From Gammaproteobacteria bacterium (GTDB lineage Bacteria; Pseudomonadota; Gammaproteobacteria; Steroidobacterales; GCA-2729495), in assembly GCA_009692345.1 (NCBI GenBank), contig SHZI01000006.1, forward strand, positions 1 through 53,252: a stretch of 53,252 nt of DNA, in the 5' to 3' direction. Below the pieces are notes generated by a model, which was not told the DNA's origin, made no database searches, and saw only the letters and a program-made list of their open reading frames with translations. A program made the translations under genes and the position numbers. Shown one piece after another: positions 32,979 through 43,124 of this stretch (position 1 is its first letter; every line of letters begins with the position of its first letter).

Positions 32979-35612
32979 ATGCGCATTCCCGGTCTGCTGA
33001 TTGCGGTGGCCTTTGGTGCGGCCACGGTTTCCCTCTGGGGACTGGCCAACCGGCCCGTCGCCGAGGCCCCCTGGCCCGAACGCATTCAGGGCTTTGCCTT
33101 TTCCCCCTATCGGGCCGGGCAGGATGCCGTGGCGGGCGATTTCCCCACGATCCAGCAGATCGACGAAGACCTGGCCCTGCTGAAGGGCCATACCCGGTCG
33201 GTCCGGACTTACACCACGGACAGCACGATGGGGATGGTCCCGGAACTGGCCCGCAAGCATGGCATCAAAGTGGCCCTCGGGGCCTGGATCGACGCCCGCG
33301 CCGCCCACAACGCCACCGAGGTCGAGCAGGCCATCCGCCTGACTAGGCAAAACCCCAATGTCATCCGGGTGATCGTCGGTAACGAGGTGGTGCTCCGGGG
33401 CGATATCCCGATCTCGGAACTCACGGCCTACCTGGACAAGGTGCGCAAGGCGGTCAAGAAGCCGGTGAGCACGGCGGAGCCCTGGCACGTCTGGGTGCGT
33501 CACCCGGAACTCGCTGACCACGTGGACTACCTCGCCGTCCACATGCTGCCCTACTGGGAAGGGGTCTCCGCCGAGGCTTCCATCGGCTACATCGACGACA
33601 AGGTCGCGCTGCTGAAGAAGACCTTCCCCGGCAAGCCCATCGTGCTCGCCGAGGTGGGCTGGCCCAGCAACGGCCGCACGCGGGAAGCCGCCGTCGCGTC
33701 CGATGCCAATGAAGCCATGTTCCTGCGCCGCTTTCTTGCCCGGGCCGCAGAAGAAGGTTACGTGTACTACCTGATGGAAGCCTTCGACCAGCCCTGGAAG
33801 GCCCAGAGCGAGGGTTCCGTGGGTGCCTACTGGGGGGTCTACAACGTGGACCGGGAGGCCAAGTTTCCCTTCACAACCGATATCGTCCGGATCCCCGAAT
33901 GGCGGGTGCTGGCCGCGGTGGCAGTCGGCCTCGCTGTCCTGATGCTGGCCGTCTTCTCGGTAGGTGGCCGCAAGCTTGCTTACTTCGGGCGTGGTTTTCT
34001 GGCCCTCGTGGCCTATACCACCGGCACGCTGGTCGTCTGGGTGCTCTATGAGTACTCCCAGCAGTACATGACGGTGGCGACGGTGATGGTCGGCATTCTC
34101 ATGCTGCTGGGGACCATGGGCGTGCTCGCCGTGCTCCTGGCGGAGGCCCATGAATGGGCCGAAGCCCAGTGGGGTACCCGCTGGCCCCGACTGCTACAGG
34201 GCCCGGCCAGTGCCGCCGGCGAGGCGCTGCCCAAGGTTTCCATCCACCTGCCCTGCTACAACGAGCCGCCGGCCATGGTCATCGAGACGCTGGAGGCGCT
34301 GGCCGCCCTCGACTACCCGGATTTTGAAGTACTGGTAATCGACAACAACACCCGGGACGAAGCCGTGTGGCGACCCGTCGAGGCCCGCTGCGCCGAACTG
34401 GGCCCGCGCTTCCGCTTTTTCCATGTCGCCCCGCTGGCGGGCTTCAAGGCGGGCGCGCTCAACTTCGCGCTGGCGCAGACGGCAACCGACGCCAGCATCG
34501 TGGCCGTCATCGATAGCGACTATATAGTTGCGAGTAACTGGCTCCGGGACCTGGTGCCTGCCTTCGCCAACCCACGCATGGCCATCGTGCAGGCCCCCCA
34601 GGACTATCGGGATCCGCTGGGCAGCGCGTTCAAGGCCAGCTGCTACGCCGAGTACGCGGGCTTCTTCCATATCGGCATGGTCACCCGCAACGAGCGCAAC
34701 GCCATCATCCAGCACGGCACCATGACCCTCGTCCGGCGCACAGCCCTGGAGGCCTCGGGTGGCTGGGGCGAGTGGTGCATTACGGAGGACGCGGAACTCG
34801 GCCTGCGGCTCTTCACGCAGGGTTGGGAAGCCACCTACATACCCCGCTCCTACGGCAAGGGCCTGATGCCCGACACCTTCACCGACTTCCGTCAGCAGCG
34901 TTTCCGCTGGGCCTACGGTGCCATGCAGATCCTGCGGCGGCACGCAAAGGTGCTGTTCAGCTGGCGGGACCCGGCGCTGACCCCCGGCCAGCGCTACCAC
35001 TTTCTGGCGGGCTGGCTACCCTGGGTCGCCGACGGCCTGAACCTGGTCTTCAATTTCGCAGCCATCGCGTGGTCGATTGCGATGGTGTTTGCACCCCAGT
35101 CAGTGGATCCGCCGCTGATCATCTTCTCGGTGCTGCCACTGTCCCTGTTCGCCTTCAAGCTGGTGAAGCTCGTAGACCTCTATCGCACCTGCGTCGGCGC
35201 GGGTCCGCGCCAGATCGCCGCTGCGGCGTTGTCCGGTCTCGCCCTCTCCCACACCGTGGGCGTCGCCATCCTCGCCGGTCTCGCGACGTCCGACAAACCC
35301 TTCTTCCGCACGCCCAAGCAGGCGCCCCGTCACGCGCTGCTGAAGGCGCTGGCCTGCGCCCGGGAAGAGTGGCTGATTACCATCGCCCTGCTGTTGTCGG
35401 CCTGGGGTGTCAGTGCGATCGACGCCATGAGCAGTCCGGACCGGGCGGTGTGGGTCCTGGTGCTGCTCATCCAGACGGTGCCCTACATTGCGGCGATCTG
35501 CATGTCGCTGGTCAGCGCTCTGCCGCTGCCCGCCCGGCTGGTGGGCCTCCCGACCCCGACCCGGCATCAGGAGCCTCTGACAGAGGCCGCTGCCGAGGTG
35601 GAGGCCAAGTAG
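32979..35612 (+). CDS. GH17-GT2 fusion, beta-1,3-glucan synthase (NdvB-like)
   Basis: An 877-residue membrane enzyme. After an N-terminal signal-anchor, residues about 30-300 form a GH17 glucanosyl-transferase domain with acid/base E136 (VGNEVVLRG) and nucleophile E225 (VLAEVGWPSNG). Three or four helices (about 305-395) lead to a processive GT2 domain: D512-S-D514 (DSDY), D604 in ITEDAELGLRL, and QRFRW (640-644), then more membrane helices. The same fusion in Pseudomonas NdvB makes cyclic beta-1,3-glucans for the periplasm: the GT2 domain polymerises UDP-glucose and the GH17 domain is thought to branch or cyclise the chain. A glucan role in osmoadaptation or antibiotic tolerance is inferred from that homology. 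Confidence 0.92.
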   Translation: MRIPGLLIAVAFGAATVSLWGLANRPVAEAPWPERIQGFAFSPYRAGQDAVAGDFPTIQQIDEDLALLKGHTRSVRTYTTDSTMGMVPELARKHGIKVALGAWIDARAAHNATEVEQAIRLTRQNPNVIRVIVGNEVVLRGDIPISELTAYLDKVRKAVKKPVSTAEPWHVWVRHPELADHVDYLAVHMLPYWEGVSAEASIGYIDDKVALLKKTFPGKPIVLAEVGWPSNGRTREAAVASDANEAMFLRRFLARAAEEGYVYYLMEAFDQPWKAQSEGSVGAYWGVYNVDREAKFPFTTDIVRIPEWRVLAAVAVGLAVLMLAVFSVGGRKLAYFGRGFLALVAYTTGTLVVWVLYEYSQQYMTVATVMVGILMLLGTMGVLAVLLAEAHEWAEAQWGTRWPRLLQGPASAAGEALPKVSIHLPCYNEPPAMVIETLEALAALDYPDFEVLVIDNNTRDEAVWRPVEARCAELGPRFRFFHVAPLAGFKAGALNFALAQTATDASIVAVIDSDYIVASNWLRDLVPAFANPRMAIVQAPQDYRDPLGSAFKASCYAEYAGFFHIGMVTRNERNAIIQHGTMTLVRRTALEASGGWGEWCITEDAELGLRLFTQGWEATYIPRSYGKGLMPDTFTDFRQQRFRWAYGAMQILRRHAKVLFSWRDPALTPGQRYHFLAGWLPWVADGLNLVFNFAAIAWSIAMVFAPQSVDPPLIIFSVLPLSLFAFKLVKLVDLYRTCVGAGPRQIAAAALSGLALSHTVGVAILAGLATSDKPFFRTPKQAPRHALLKALACAREEWLITIALLLSAWGVSAIDAMSSPDRAVWVLVLLIQTVPYIAAICMSLVSALPLPARLVGLPTPTRHQEPLTEAAAEVEAK

Positions 35613-35873
35613 ATTCGCGACCTGCGCTTCACGCTGCTGGCGCTGCTGGCGCTGCTGGCGCTGGCTGGCCCGGGCCCGGGCCAGGGCCAGGGCCAGGGGC
35701 AGGAGTGGCAGCATTACAGCGGTGATGCGGGTGGCCGGGAGTTCGTCGGCATCGCTTCCGGCGGGCACGCCTTCGTCTACCAGAAGCCCGGGGACCAGAT
35801 CACCGCGTTCGCCCTCCCTGCGGACAGGGGTGGCGCCCGCGCCGCTGCCGGCCAGGCCACCGTAGGACAATAG
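35613..35873 (+). pseudogene. fossil PQQ-dependent dehydrogenase with its core deleted and start codon lost
   Basis: Directly after the glucan synthase stop the frame encodes a signal-like LRFTLLALLALLALAG, then QEWQHYSGDAGG, the N-terminal signature of quinoprotein glucose-type dehydrogenases. It then passes straight into REFVGIASGGHAFVYQKPGD and QITAFALP, which match their extreme C-terminus. The whole eight-bladed propeller (roughly 600 residues) is missing, apparently by an in-frame deletion at a GGR-like junction. GGTGGAGG lies well spaced before ATT 35613, where ATG would be expected, so the start has probably mutated. The 86-codon remnant ends at TAG 35871. Confidence 0.75.
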
Positions 35874-35934
35874 TCACCGCATCCGGCTGCCATCCCGCAG
35901 CGAACGTGCCCTGCAGCAACTTCATGGAATTTCA

Positions 35935-37206
35935 ATGACCGACACTCCCGGCCAGGCTCCCGCCGAGGCACGCCTTCTTCTGGGCCTTGGCGTCATGCTG
36001 TTCGCCATTGGTCAGTCCCTGACCTTCATCATCGTCACCCCGCTGGCCCGGCAAGTGGGCTTTACCCCGGAGTCCTTCGGCATCGCCCTGACTCTGGCCA
36101 GCCTGCCCCTGATTTTTGGTGCGCCCTACTGGGGCAAGCGCAGCGACGTCATCGGGCGCAAACCCGTGTTCCTGGTTGGCATCACAGGGGCGGCCGTTGG
36201 CACCCTGCTCGTCGCGCTCGTGCTCCAGCTGGGCGTCAGCGGCATCCTGACGGGCTTCTGGCTGCTGGTGCTCTTCGCGGTGGTCCGGGCCAGCTATGGC
36301 GCCGCCGCGTCGGCGATCTACCCGGCGGCCACGGCCTACATGGTGGACGTCACCGACATCCAGAACCGGGGCCGGGGCCTCGCCATCATCGGGGCAGCCA
36401 ATGGCATGGGCTCCGTGCTGGGCCCGGTACTCGCGGGGGTGCTTGCCTTCCTCGGCCCCCTGGTGCCGATGTACGTGGCGGCGGCCATCGGCATTGGCGG
36501 AGCCGTGATGGCCTGGTACCTGCTAAAGGAACCGGTGCGCCACGCGGACCCCCGCAGCAAGATCTCCATGAAGCTGAACGACAGGCGCCTGCGGCCATTC
36601 CTCATCATGTGGTTCGGGTTCTTCCTCACCTTCATGGCGCTGCAGATCATCCTGAGCTTTTACCTTCAGGACGAGTACGGCGTGACCGATCCCAAGACTC
36701 TCGTGCGGCAATCGAGCCTGATGCTGATCAGCATGGCCTCCATGATTGTGATCGTGCAGATCGGCGTATTGCAGGCCATCAAGGTCAAGCCCCGGACGCT
36801 GCTCCGGCTCCTGGGCCCCTTGTTTGTTCTGGCCCTGACCATCATCGGCAATGCGCCGAACCTGGTGGTGATGGCCATCGGCTTCGGGGTTCTCGGCATC
36901 TCCTTCGCCTGCGCCAACCCCGGTATCAACGGCAGCGCAAGCCTGTGCGTGGAGCCCTGGGAACAGGGCGCGACCGCCGGCTTCCTGGGCGCAGGCAACA
37001 CGCTGGGCGCGATCCTGGGGCCGATCGTCGGCACCCAGATCTACACCCATGTTGGCCATCACGGGCCGATGATCGTCGGCGCGATTGCCCTCACCGCCAT
37101 GAGCATTTACGCCTTCACGATCAAGGTCCCGGACAAATCGGGCGGTTCCAGCAAGCGCCCGCCGGTTCCGGCTACGGCGGCTGCTGGCCAGCCCGCCGCC
37201 ACATAA
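35935..37206 (+). CDS. MFS transporter
   Basis: A 423-residue protein with 12 predicted helices. The conserved loop 2-3 motif is GAPYWGKRSDVIGRKPVF, and helix 5 has the exporter-type motif (GAANGMGSVLGPVLAGVLA). This points to a drug-efflux-like (DHA1) subfamily, but the substrate is unknown. GGAA lies six bases before ATG 35935. The C-terminal tail (KSGGSSKRPPVPATAAAG) overlaps the convergent membrane protein gene by 35 bp. Confidence 0.88.
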   Translation: MTDTPGQAPAEARLLLGLGVMLFAIGQSLTFIIVTPLARQVGFTPESFGIALTLASLPLIFGAPYWGKRSDVIGRKPVFLVGITGAAVGTLLVALVLQLGVSGILTGFWLLVLFAVVRASYGAAASAIYPAATAYMVDVTDIQNRGRGLAIIGAANGMGSVLGPVLAGVLAFLGPLVPMYVAAAIGIGGAVMAWYLLKEPVRHADPRSKISMKLNDRRLRPFLIMWFGFFLTFMALQIILSFYLQDEYGVTDPKTLVRQSSLMLISMASMIVIVQIGVLQAIKVKPRTLLRLLGPLFVLALTIIGNAPNLVVMAIGFGVLGISFACANPGINGSASLCVEPWEQGATAGFLGAGNTLGAILGPIVGTQIYTHVGHHGPMIVGAIALTAMSIYAFTIKVPDKSGGSSKRPPVPATAAAGQPAAT

Positions 37207-37831
37207 GGATGGCCAGCCAGCCAGACCAGATCAGGACCAGCTGCAGGTAGAGGGGCAGGAAGATCACGCCCATCACCAGCCCCGAGAATCCCGACAGGTA
37301 GCCGAGCCAGCAGAAGCTCTTCGGCAGCAGCCCGGTCTTGAGTCCACACCAGGACAGCTGCCAGGCGAACCAGCCGAGCCCCACCTGGGCCAGGCAGTTG
37401 TAGACGATGCGGGCAATGCTGGCCGCCAGATAAGCGCCCCGCTCCAGATCCGGATTCTGGGCCGAGAGCAGCTTCACGGCGCCACTACCCGCCAGGTCGG
37501 AGATACCCGTCAGGAAGAAGCCGATCGCGGCAACAAAGCCAGCGCCGAGCAGCAGGCGACCAGCAGCGGACTTGTAGTCGCGGAACATCTGCCGGCCCGT
37601 CAGGGCCAACACCACGCAGGCAAAGCCGCTGAACAGGTGCCCAAGACCCGAGAGTGTCCAGGGTAACGAGCCGATCGCGTTCTTCAGCTTGTCCACGTTG
37701 GCGTAGTCCACCGCGGGATTGGTGAAGCCGAGATAGGTCGGCTCCACGTAGAGCGCGTTGACGTTGTGGACCAGGAAGGCCAGGAAGATGACGGCGGCGG
37801 CCCAGGCGGTAGTGCGGTAGAGCGCTTGCAT
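37172..37831 (-). CDS. unknown six-helix membrane protein
   Basis: The 219 residues are mostly hydrophobic with about six helices, the first starting at AAVIFLAFLVHNVNALYVEP. Charged and polar residues between helices 1 and 2 (YLGFTNPAVDYANVDKLKNA) form a periplasmic loop. I do not recognise a family; DUF4386-like proteins have a similar look. It lies 16 bp after the membrane glycosyltransferase gene on the same strand, so it could share that transcript. Confidence 0.7.
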   Translation of the reverse strand: MQALYRTTAWAAAVIFLAFLVHNVNALYVEPTYLGFTNPAVDYANVDKLKNAIGSLPWTLSGLGHLFSGFACVVLALTGRQMFRDYKSAAGRLLLGAGFVAAIGFFLTGISDLAGSGAVKLLSAQNPDLERGAYLAASIARIVYNCLAQVGLGWFAWQLSWCGLKTGLLPKSFCWLGYLSGFSGLVMGVIFLPLYLQLVLIWSGWLAILMWRRAGQQPP

Positions 37832-37847
37832 CGGTCGATCCCTCTGC

Positions 37848-39629
37848 TTATGGCGCCGTTACTGCCACTGCCAGCGGCGCGCGGCTGACGGGCGGCGTAC
37901 CCGGCACGAACAGTGCTTCACCCACGCCCTCCGTCGAGGGACGACAGTTGCCCTCGCCGGTGGGGTTGTTCATCTCGAAATAGCGACGCGCCGCGAACGG
38001 GCCCGGGAGCGGCTCTAGTTGGCCGCGCTGTAAATTAAACACCACCAGCTTCTCGTAGGGATACGGACCTACCAGATCACCGTAGATCCGGGTGTAGACC
38101 CCATCCTCGCGGAGACTGACCTTGCGCGTGACCACGTCGCCAGCCAGGGACGGATCGTTGTAGAGGATGCGCAGCATGCCGGTCATATCCCACCAGGTCT
38201 CGAAGACGGGCGCAGGCCCCACATAAGGACAGACGCCGTCCAGCAGCAGGCTTGTGCCCGGCGGCAGTTCAGGCACCTGCTCCTGCAAGGTTGCGAGCAC
38301 CTGCTGCTGGCGCTCGCTGGCTGCAATCCAGAAGGTGGCCACTGTGTTGATGATCAGGACGCCAATGGCGCAGGCCAGTGCCAGTGATCCCGCAAAAACG
38401 AGCAGGCGCCGCCCGCCCGGCCGAATGAGCGAACTGAGCCACCCCGTGAGGCCAACAATGACAAATGCGAGGCCGGCCGATGAGGCAATAGCCGACCGGT
38501 TATTGGCGCCGGTGCTCGACACGGCTGCGTTGAAACTGGCAAGGAAAATCGCGTAGCCGGCGCAAAAGAGGAACACGCCAAACGCAGCCAGAACCAGCAT
38601 CGGCCGGGGTCGAAGTGCCGCCCCTCCAGACCCTCCGTCTGCACGCAGAAGAGCGCCGAGCACGACGGCGCCGCAGAGGATCGCCAGGCCAGCGATGAGT
38701 GCGTCGGGGTAGTAGCGCACAATCTGCATGAGGGTGGCTGGCAGGTGTAGGCCAAAGTCGCCTGCCAGGGTCGTGAGTACGGCATCACGCAGAAGGGCCC
38801 AGAACCAGGTGAAGTGCTCGGCAACAGTCGCAGACTTGAGCCGCGTGGTAAGCAGAACCTTGTAGACAGTCACGGCGAAGATCGCGAGGATAGTTGGCAG
38901 TCCCAGCCATACCGCACTGCGCAGGCTCAGCCCAACCCCTGGACCAGTCGCCGGCGTCAACTCCCGGCGACTCCGGTACCAGACCAGCAACGGACTCACG
39001 AAAAACATTGGCAACCAGACTTCGTAAGTCAGGATGCTGGCCAGCAGGACACCCACCGCCAGGGCCTTCCATGCCAACCGGTGGAGCCGTCCCGGACGCA
39101 CGACGCGCAGATCTGCGTAGAGACTGAACAGGTAGAAAACCGTGCAGACCGGCACGGCAAACGAGGCGTACCAGAACCGGTTCGTCGCATAGTGCGGCAA
39201 ACAGAGAAAGACCAGTGGCACAGCGACTGCGATCAGTCTGGGCTGCCCGCACTCGCGCAGGACGAGATAGAGAAGCGGGCCAATCGCGGCAAGCACCAGC
39301 GCATTGACGAGATGGAAGCCGACGGGGGCAAGGCCGAACAGCCAGTACAGGATCGCCAGGTTCGCTGCCTGCCCGGGCCGGTAGGGATAAGTTTCGAAAG
39401 TGCTACGCAGAAGGCCGAACAGGGACTGATCACTGCTGGCATTCAGAAAGCTCAGGATCCCCCAGTCATCACTGTAGAAGCCGAGGTTCCACGGGTAAAA
39501 AGCCGCGGACAGCAGCACCAGACCGGCAATAAGTGCCATGTCCCCGCGAACTTCCGGCGGTCCCGTTGCGCGCACTGCGTCCCCCCTCTTATCTTTCGGG
39601 CGGCGGGAGAATAACCTATTGGCCCACAT
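37848..39629 (-). CDS. polytopic membrane glycosyltransferase (GT-C/ArnT-like)
   Basis: The 593 residues from ATG 39629 (ATG 39539 is an alternative) have at least ten helices. The first large loop contains [16 protein letters not shown], the acidic pair typical of GT-C enzymes that use polyprenyl-phosphate sugars; [20 protein letters not shown] follows. A soluble C-terminal domain of about 150 residues ([20 protein letters not shown] ... [12 protein letters not shown]) faces the periplasm. It is divergent from rfbB by 27 bp and, together with the DPM1-like GT2 gene at 43854, could form a flip-and-transfer system moving the amino sugar made by that operon onto a cell-surface acceptor (inference). 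Confidence 0.78.
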   Translation of the reverse strand: MWANRLFSRRPKDKRGDAVRATGPPEVRGDMALIAGLVLLSAAFYPWNLGFYSDDWGILSFLNASSDQSLFGLLRSTFETYPYRPGQAANLAILYWLFGLAPVGFHLVNALVLAAIGPLLYLVLRECGQPRLIAVAVPLVFLCLPHYATNRFWYASFAVPVCTVFYLFSLYADLRVVRPGRLHRLAWKALAVGVLLASILTYEVWLPMFFVSPLLVWYRSRRELTPATGPGVGLSLRSAVWLGLPTILAIFAVTVYKVLLTTRLKSATVAEHFTWFWALLRDAVLTTLAGDFGLHLPATLMQIVRYYPDALIAGLAILCGAVVLGALLRADGGSGGAALRPRPMLVLAAFGVFLFCAGYAIFLASFNAAVSSTGANNRSAIASSAGLAFVIVGLTGWLSSLIRPGGRRLLVFAGSLALACAIGVLIINTVATFWIAASERQQQVLATLQEQVPELPPGTSLLLDGVCPYVGPAPVFETWWDMTGMLRILYNDPSLAGDVVTRKVSLREDGVYTRIYGDLVGPYPYEKLVVFNLQRGQLEPLPGPFAARRYFEMNNPTGEGNCRPSTEGVGEALFVPGTPPVSRAPLAVAVTAP

Positions 39630-39656
39630 CCCTACCGGTCCGCGACGCCCCAGCCC

Positions 39657-40727
39657 ATGAAGATTCTCATCACCGGCGGCGCGGGCTTCATCGGCTCCGC
39701 CGTCATTCGTCACCTGATTCACCAGACGCAGGACAGCGTCGTCAACGTGGACAAGCTGACCTACGCGGGCAACCTGGAATCCCTGGCCGCCGTGGCGGGC
39801 AGCGACCGCTATGCCTTTGAGCACCTGGATATCGGCGACCGGGCGGGCCTGGACCGGGTCTTCAGCCGGCATCAGCCCGACGCCGTGCTGCACCTCGCGG
39901 CAGAGACCCACGTGGACCGTTCCATCGACGGCCCGGTAGGCTTCGTCCAGAACAACCTGCTCGGCACCTGCACGCTGCTCGAAGCGGCCCGGAACTACTG
40001 GCGGGCGCTACCGAAACCCGCCGCCGCCGGCTTCCGGTTTCACCACGTGTCGACGGACGAGGTGTTCGGCGACCTCGCGCCCGGCGCACCAGCCTGCGAC
40101 GAAATGGCGACCTACCGCCCCAGTTCCCCCTACGCCGCCAGCAAGGCCGGCGCCGATCACCTCGTGCGCGCCTGGCATCGCACCTACGGACTGCCCGTGC
40201 TGATCAGCAACTGCTCCAACAACTACGGACCCTGCCAGTTCCCGGAGAAGCTCATTCCCCTGATGATTCTCACTGCCCTGGAGGGCCGGCCGCTGCCCGT
40301 CTACGGCGCCGGGGACCAGATTCGCGACTGGCTTTATGTTGAAGACCACGCGCAAGCGCTGCTTAAGGTGCTGACCGGGGGCGCTGTCGGCGAGTCCTAC
40401 AACATTGCGGGCGGAAACCAGACGCGCAACATGGACCTCGTGCTGAACCTGTGCGACCTTCTGGAGGAAATGCAGCCGAAGAAGCCCGCCGGGGTTGCCC
40501 GGTACGAGGACCTGATCACCCATGTGCCCGACCGGCCCGGCCACGACCGGCGCTACGCCGTCGACAGCAGTCGCAGCCGCAGGGAACTCGGCTGGGTGCC
40601 GTCCCAGTCCCTGGCCTCGGGGCTGCGCCTGACCGTGCGCTGGTATCTCGACAACCTGGACTGGTGCCGGCGCGTGCAGGATGGCACGTACCGGCGGGAA
40701 CGCCTGGGCCTCGGAGCCCCGGCGTGA
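39657..40727 (+). CDS. rfbB: dTDP-glucose 4,6-dehydratase
   Basis: A 356-residue extended SDR that converts dTDP-glucose to dTDP-4-keto-6-deoxyglucose. Motifs: NAD-binding [29 protein letters not shown], the active-site STDEVFG triad region, [12 protein letters not shown] with the YxxxK pair, and NCSNNYGP. Length and motifs are standard. It opens an operon in which every junction up to the GT2 gene overlaps by 1-8 bp; its TGA overlaps the GTG of rfbA (GTGA). Confidence 0.97.
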   Translation: MKILITGGAGFIGSAVIRHLIHQTQDSVVNVDKLTYAGNLESLAAVAGSDRYAFEHLDIGDRAGLDRVFSRHQPDAVLHLAAETHVDRSIDGPVGFVQNNLLGTCTLLEAARNYWRALPKPAAAGFRFHHVSTDEVFGDLAPGAPACDEMATYRPSSPYAASKAGADHLVRAWHRTYGLPVLISNCSNNYGPCQFPEKLIPLMILTALEGRPLPVYGAGDQIRDWLYVEDHAQALLKVLTGGAVGESYNIAGGNQTRNMDLVLNLCDLLEEMQPKKPAGVARYEDLITHVPDRPGHDRRYAVDSSRSRRELGWVPSQSLASGLRLTVRWYLDNLDWCRRVQDGTYRRERLGLGAPA

Positions 40728-41608
40728 AAGGGCTCATCCTCGCCGGCGGCTCCGGATCGCGCCTCTACCCCCTCACCCAGGTAGTCAGCAAGAATCTCCT
40801 GCCCGTCTACGACAAGCCGATGATCTACTACCCGCTGTCCACGCTCATGCTGGCGGGCATCCGGGACATCCTGCTCATCACCCGCCCCGAAGAACAGGTG
40901 CTCTTCAAGCGCCTGCTCGGCGACGGCCGGCAGCTGGGCATCTCTCTGACCTACGCCATCCAGGAACAACCCCGGGGCCTGGCCGACGCCTTTATCGTCG
41001 GCGCCGACTTTATCGCCGGAGACGTGTGTGCCCTGATCCTGGGAGACAACATCTTCTACGGCGATGGTCTCATCAGCCTGCTCGCCGAATCCCGGCGGCA
41101 ACTGGGCCAGACAGCGACGGGTGGCGCAAGAATCTTCAGCTACACCGTCCGGGATCCGTCCCGCTACGGCGTCGTCGAACTCGACGCGCAGGACAGGCCG
41201 GTCTCCATCGAGGAGAAGCCCCGCGCGCCGCGCTCACGCAATGCCGTCACCGGCCTGTACTTCTATGACCAGCGGGTCAGTGACATCGCCCGCCGGGTAC
41301 AGCCGTCAGCCCGGGGCGAGCTGGAGATCACCAGCATCAACCAGGCCTATCTGGACCTGGGCGCACTGTCGGTTACCCGCCTCGGTCGTGGCTACGCCTG
41401 GTTCGATACGGGCACCCACGAGTCCCTGATTCAGGCAGGCTCATTCCTGCAGGCGGTGGAAGAACGCCAGGGCCTCAAGGTGGCCTGCCTCGAGGAGATT
41501 GCCTGGCGCCAGGGCTTCATCACGCGGGAGCAGCTGCAGGCCATCTGCCGGTCGCTGCCCAAAAACTCCTACGGCAGCTACCTGGCTGAAATCCTGGACG
41601 GCGGCTGA
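40724..41608 (+). CDS. rfbA: glucose-1-phosphate thymidylyltransferase
   Basis: A 294-residue nucleotidyltransferase making dTDP-glucose from glucose-1-phosphate and dTTP. Signature: [20 protein letters not shown] followed by [17 protein letters not shown], then [11 protein letters not shown] (metal-binding Asp) and [12 protein letters not shown]. The GTG start at 40724 overlaps the rfbB stop; the first residues KGLILAGG match the family start, which excludes the longer upstream frame. It acts just before RfbB in the pathway. Confidence 0.97.
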   Translation: MKGLILAGGSGSRLYPLTQVVSKNLLPVYDKPMIYYPLSTLMLAGIRDILLITRPEEQVLFKRLLGDGRQLGISLTYAIQEQPRGLADAFIVGADFIAGDVCALILGDNIFYGDGLISLLAESRRQLGQTATGGARIFSYTVRDPSRYGVVELDAQDRPVSIEEKPRAPRSRNAVTGLYFYDQRVSDIARRVQPSARGELEITSINQAYLDLGALSVTRLGRGYAWFDTGTHESLIQAGSFLQAVEERQGLKVACLEEIAWRQGFITREQLQAICRSLPKNSYGSYLAEILDGG

Positions 41609-42720
41609 TGCTGCACACCGCGAACCCCAGGGCCAGCTATCTCGCCCTGAAAACGGAGATCGACGCAGCCATTCAGGCGGTGTTGCAGGGCTCCAGCTAT
41701 GTGCTCGGACCCCTGGTCGAGGATTTCGAGCGGCGCTTTGCAGACTACATCGGTGTGGGCCACGGCATCGGCGTCAACAGTGGCAGTGACGCCCTCCATC
41801 TCGCCCTGCGGGGCCTCGGCGTCGGTCCCGGCGACGAGGTGATCACGGTGTCCCACACCGCAGTGGCTACCGTTGCGGCGATCGAGATGGCCGGCGCTGC
41901 TCCCGTACTCGTCGATGTCGACCCGGACTGGCGCACCATCGATCCCGCTGCAGTGGAGGCCCACATCGGCCCCGCGACCCGCGCCGTGGTGGCAGTCCAT
42001 CTCTACGGGCATCCCGCCCGTCTCGATGCCCTGCGGGAACTCTGCACGCGCCGTGGGCTGCTGCTGCTTGAGGACTGCGCCCAGGCCCATGGCGCCCGCT
42101 GGGGCGACCGGCGGACCGGGAGTGGCGGCGATGCGGGCGTTTTCAGTTTTTATCCCACCAAGAACCTGGGGGGCGTCGGCGATGGCGGCATGGTGGTCAC
42201 GCAGGATGACGCCCTGGCCCAGCGCATCCGCCGCCTGCGGCAGTACGGCTGGGACACGCCCCAGCAGAGCCTGGTGCCGGGCTGGAATACCCGGCTGGAC
42301 ACACTCCAGGCCGCCGTCCTGGCCGTCAAGCTGGCGCACCTGGACGCGCAGAACAACGCCCGGCGGCAACTGGCAGCAGGCTATGGCGAGGGATTGCGGG
42401 ATCTGCCGCTGCGCCTGCCGGCGGAACAGGCCGGCTGTCACCCGGTGTATCACCTGTACGTCGTCGAAACGGAAGATGGGCCCACGCGGGAGGCCCTGCG
42501 CGCCCATCTGCTGGCGGCGAACATCGCCGCTGGCATCCACTACCCGACGCCCGTGCACCGCCAGCCGGCCTATGCCGGGCGGCTGCGCTGTGGGCCGCTG
42601 CCTGTGACCGAGCGGCTCGCCGCTACCGTCCTCTCGCTGCCCCTGTATCCCGAGCTGGAGCCGGGGGAACAGGCGCTGGTGATCGATGGTATTCGCGCTT
42701 TCTTCAGGGGCCGGCGATGA
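41608..42720 (+). CDS. PLP-dependent sugar 3-aminotransferase (DegT/DnrJ/EryC1 family)
   Basis: The 370 residues have the PLP-binding Lys185 in FSFYPTKNLGGVGDGG, plus GVNSGSDALHLALRGLGVGP, and LLLEDCAQAHGARW carrying the Asp that contacts the pyridine nitrogen. With the adjacent 3,4-ketoisomerase it most probably installs the amino group at C3 of a dTDP-3-keto-6-deoxyhexose (FdtB/QdtB type), giving Fuc3N or Qui3N. Start ATG 41608 overlaps the rfbA stop by one base (TGATG). Confidence 0.93.
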   Translation: MLHTANPRASYLALKTEIDAAIQAVLQGSSYVLGPLVEDFERRFADYIGVGHGIGVNSGSDALHLALRGLGVGPGDEVITVSHTAVATVAAIEMAGAAPVLVDVDPDWRTIDPAAVEAHIGPATRAVVAVHLYGHPARLDALRELCTRRGLLLLEDCAQAHGARWGDRRTGSGGDAGVFSFYPTKNLGGVGDGGMVVTQDDALAQRIRRLRQYGWDTPQQSLVPGWNTRLDTLQAAVLAVKLAHLDAQNNARRQLAAGYGEGLRDLPLRLPAEQAGCHPVYHLYVVETEDGPTREALRAHLLAANIAAGIHYPTPVHRQPAYAGRLRCGPLPVTERLAATVLSLPLYPELEPGEQALVIDGIRAFFRGRR

Positions 42721-43124
42721 AACTGGCCGGCCTCCAGCGCGTGACCTTCGCGCAGCACACGGGGAACGGCACGCTGACCGTCTACCCGGCCAGCACCCCA
42801 GCGGGAATCCCCTTCCCGATTGCCCGGGTGTTCACGCTCTCTGGCGTGGCACGGGGTGGCGTCCGGGGCCATCATGCTCACCGGCATTGCTCCCAGCTGG
42901 TGACCTGCCTGTCCGGGCGGACGGTGGTCGTAGTCACTGACGGCAAGGACTCGGAGGAGATTGTCCTGGCTGCCGCCACTGACGGGCTGCTGGTCCCACC
43001 GGGGCTGTGGCTGACCATGACGATGCACGGGCCGGCCACCCTGGTCGCCGTGTTCTGCGACCAGCCCTACGACGAAGCCGACTACCTCCGGGACTGGGAC
43101 GAGTTCCTGCGCTCTCATGCGTGA
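42717..43124 (+). CDS. dTDP-4-keto-6-deoxyglucose 3,4-ketoisomerase, FdtA/QdtA-like cupin
   Basis: A 135-residue WxcM/FdtA-type cupin. The metal-free active-site histidines are in RGGVRGHHAHRHCSQLVTCL, and the second cupin strand set in LVPPGLWLTMTMHGPATLVA. These enzymes move the keto group from C4 to C3 with retention or inversion at C4, giving Fuc3N or Qui3N precursors for the aminotransferase. Which epimer forms cannot be read from sequence. It overlaps its neighbours by 4 bp (ATGA) upstream and 8 bp downstream. Confidence 0.9.
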   Translation: MKLAGLQRVTFAQHTGNGTLTVYPASTPAGIPFPIARVFTLSGVARGGVRGHHAHRHCSQLVTCLSGRTVVVVTDGKDSEEIVLAAATDGLLVPPGLWLTMTMHGPATLVAVFCDQPYDEADYLRDWDEFLRSHA

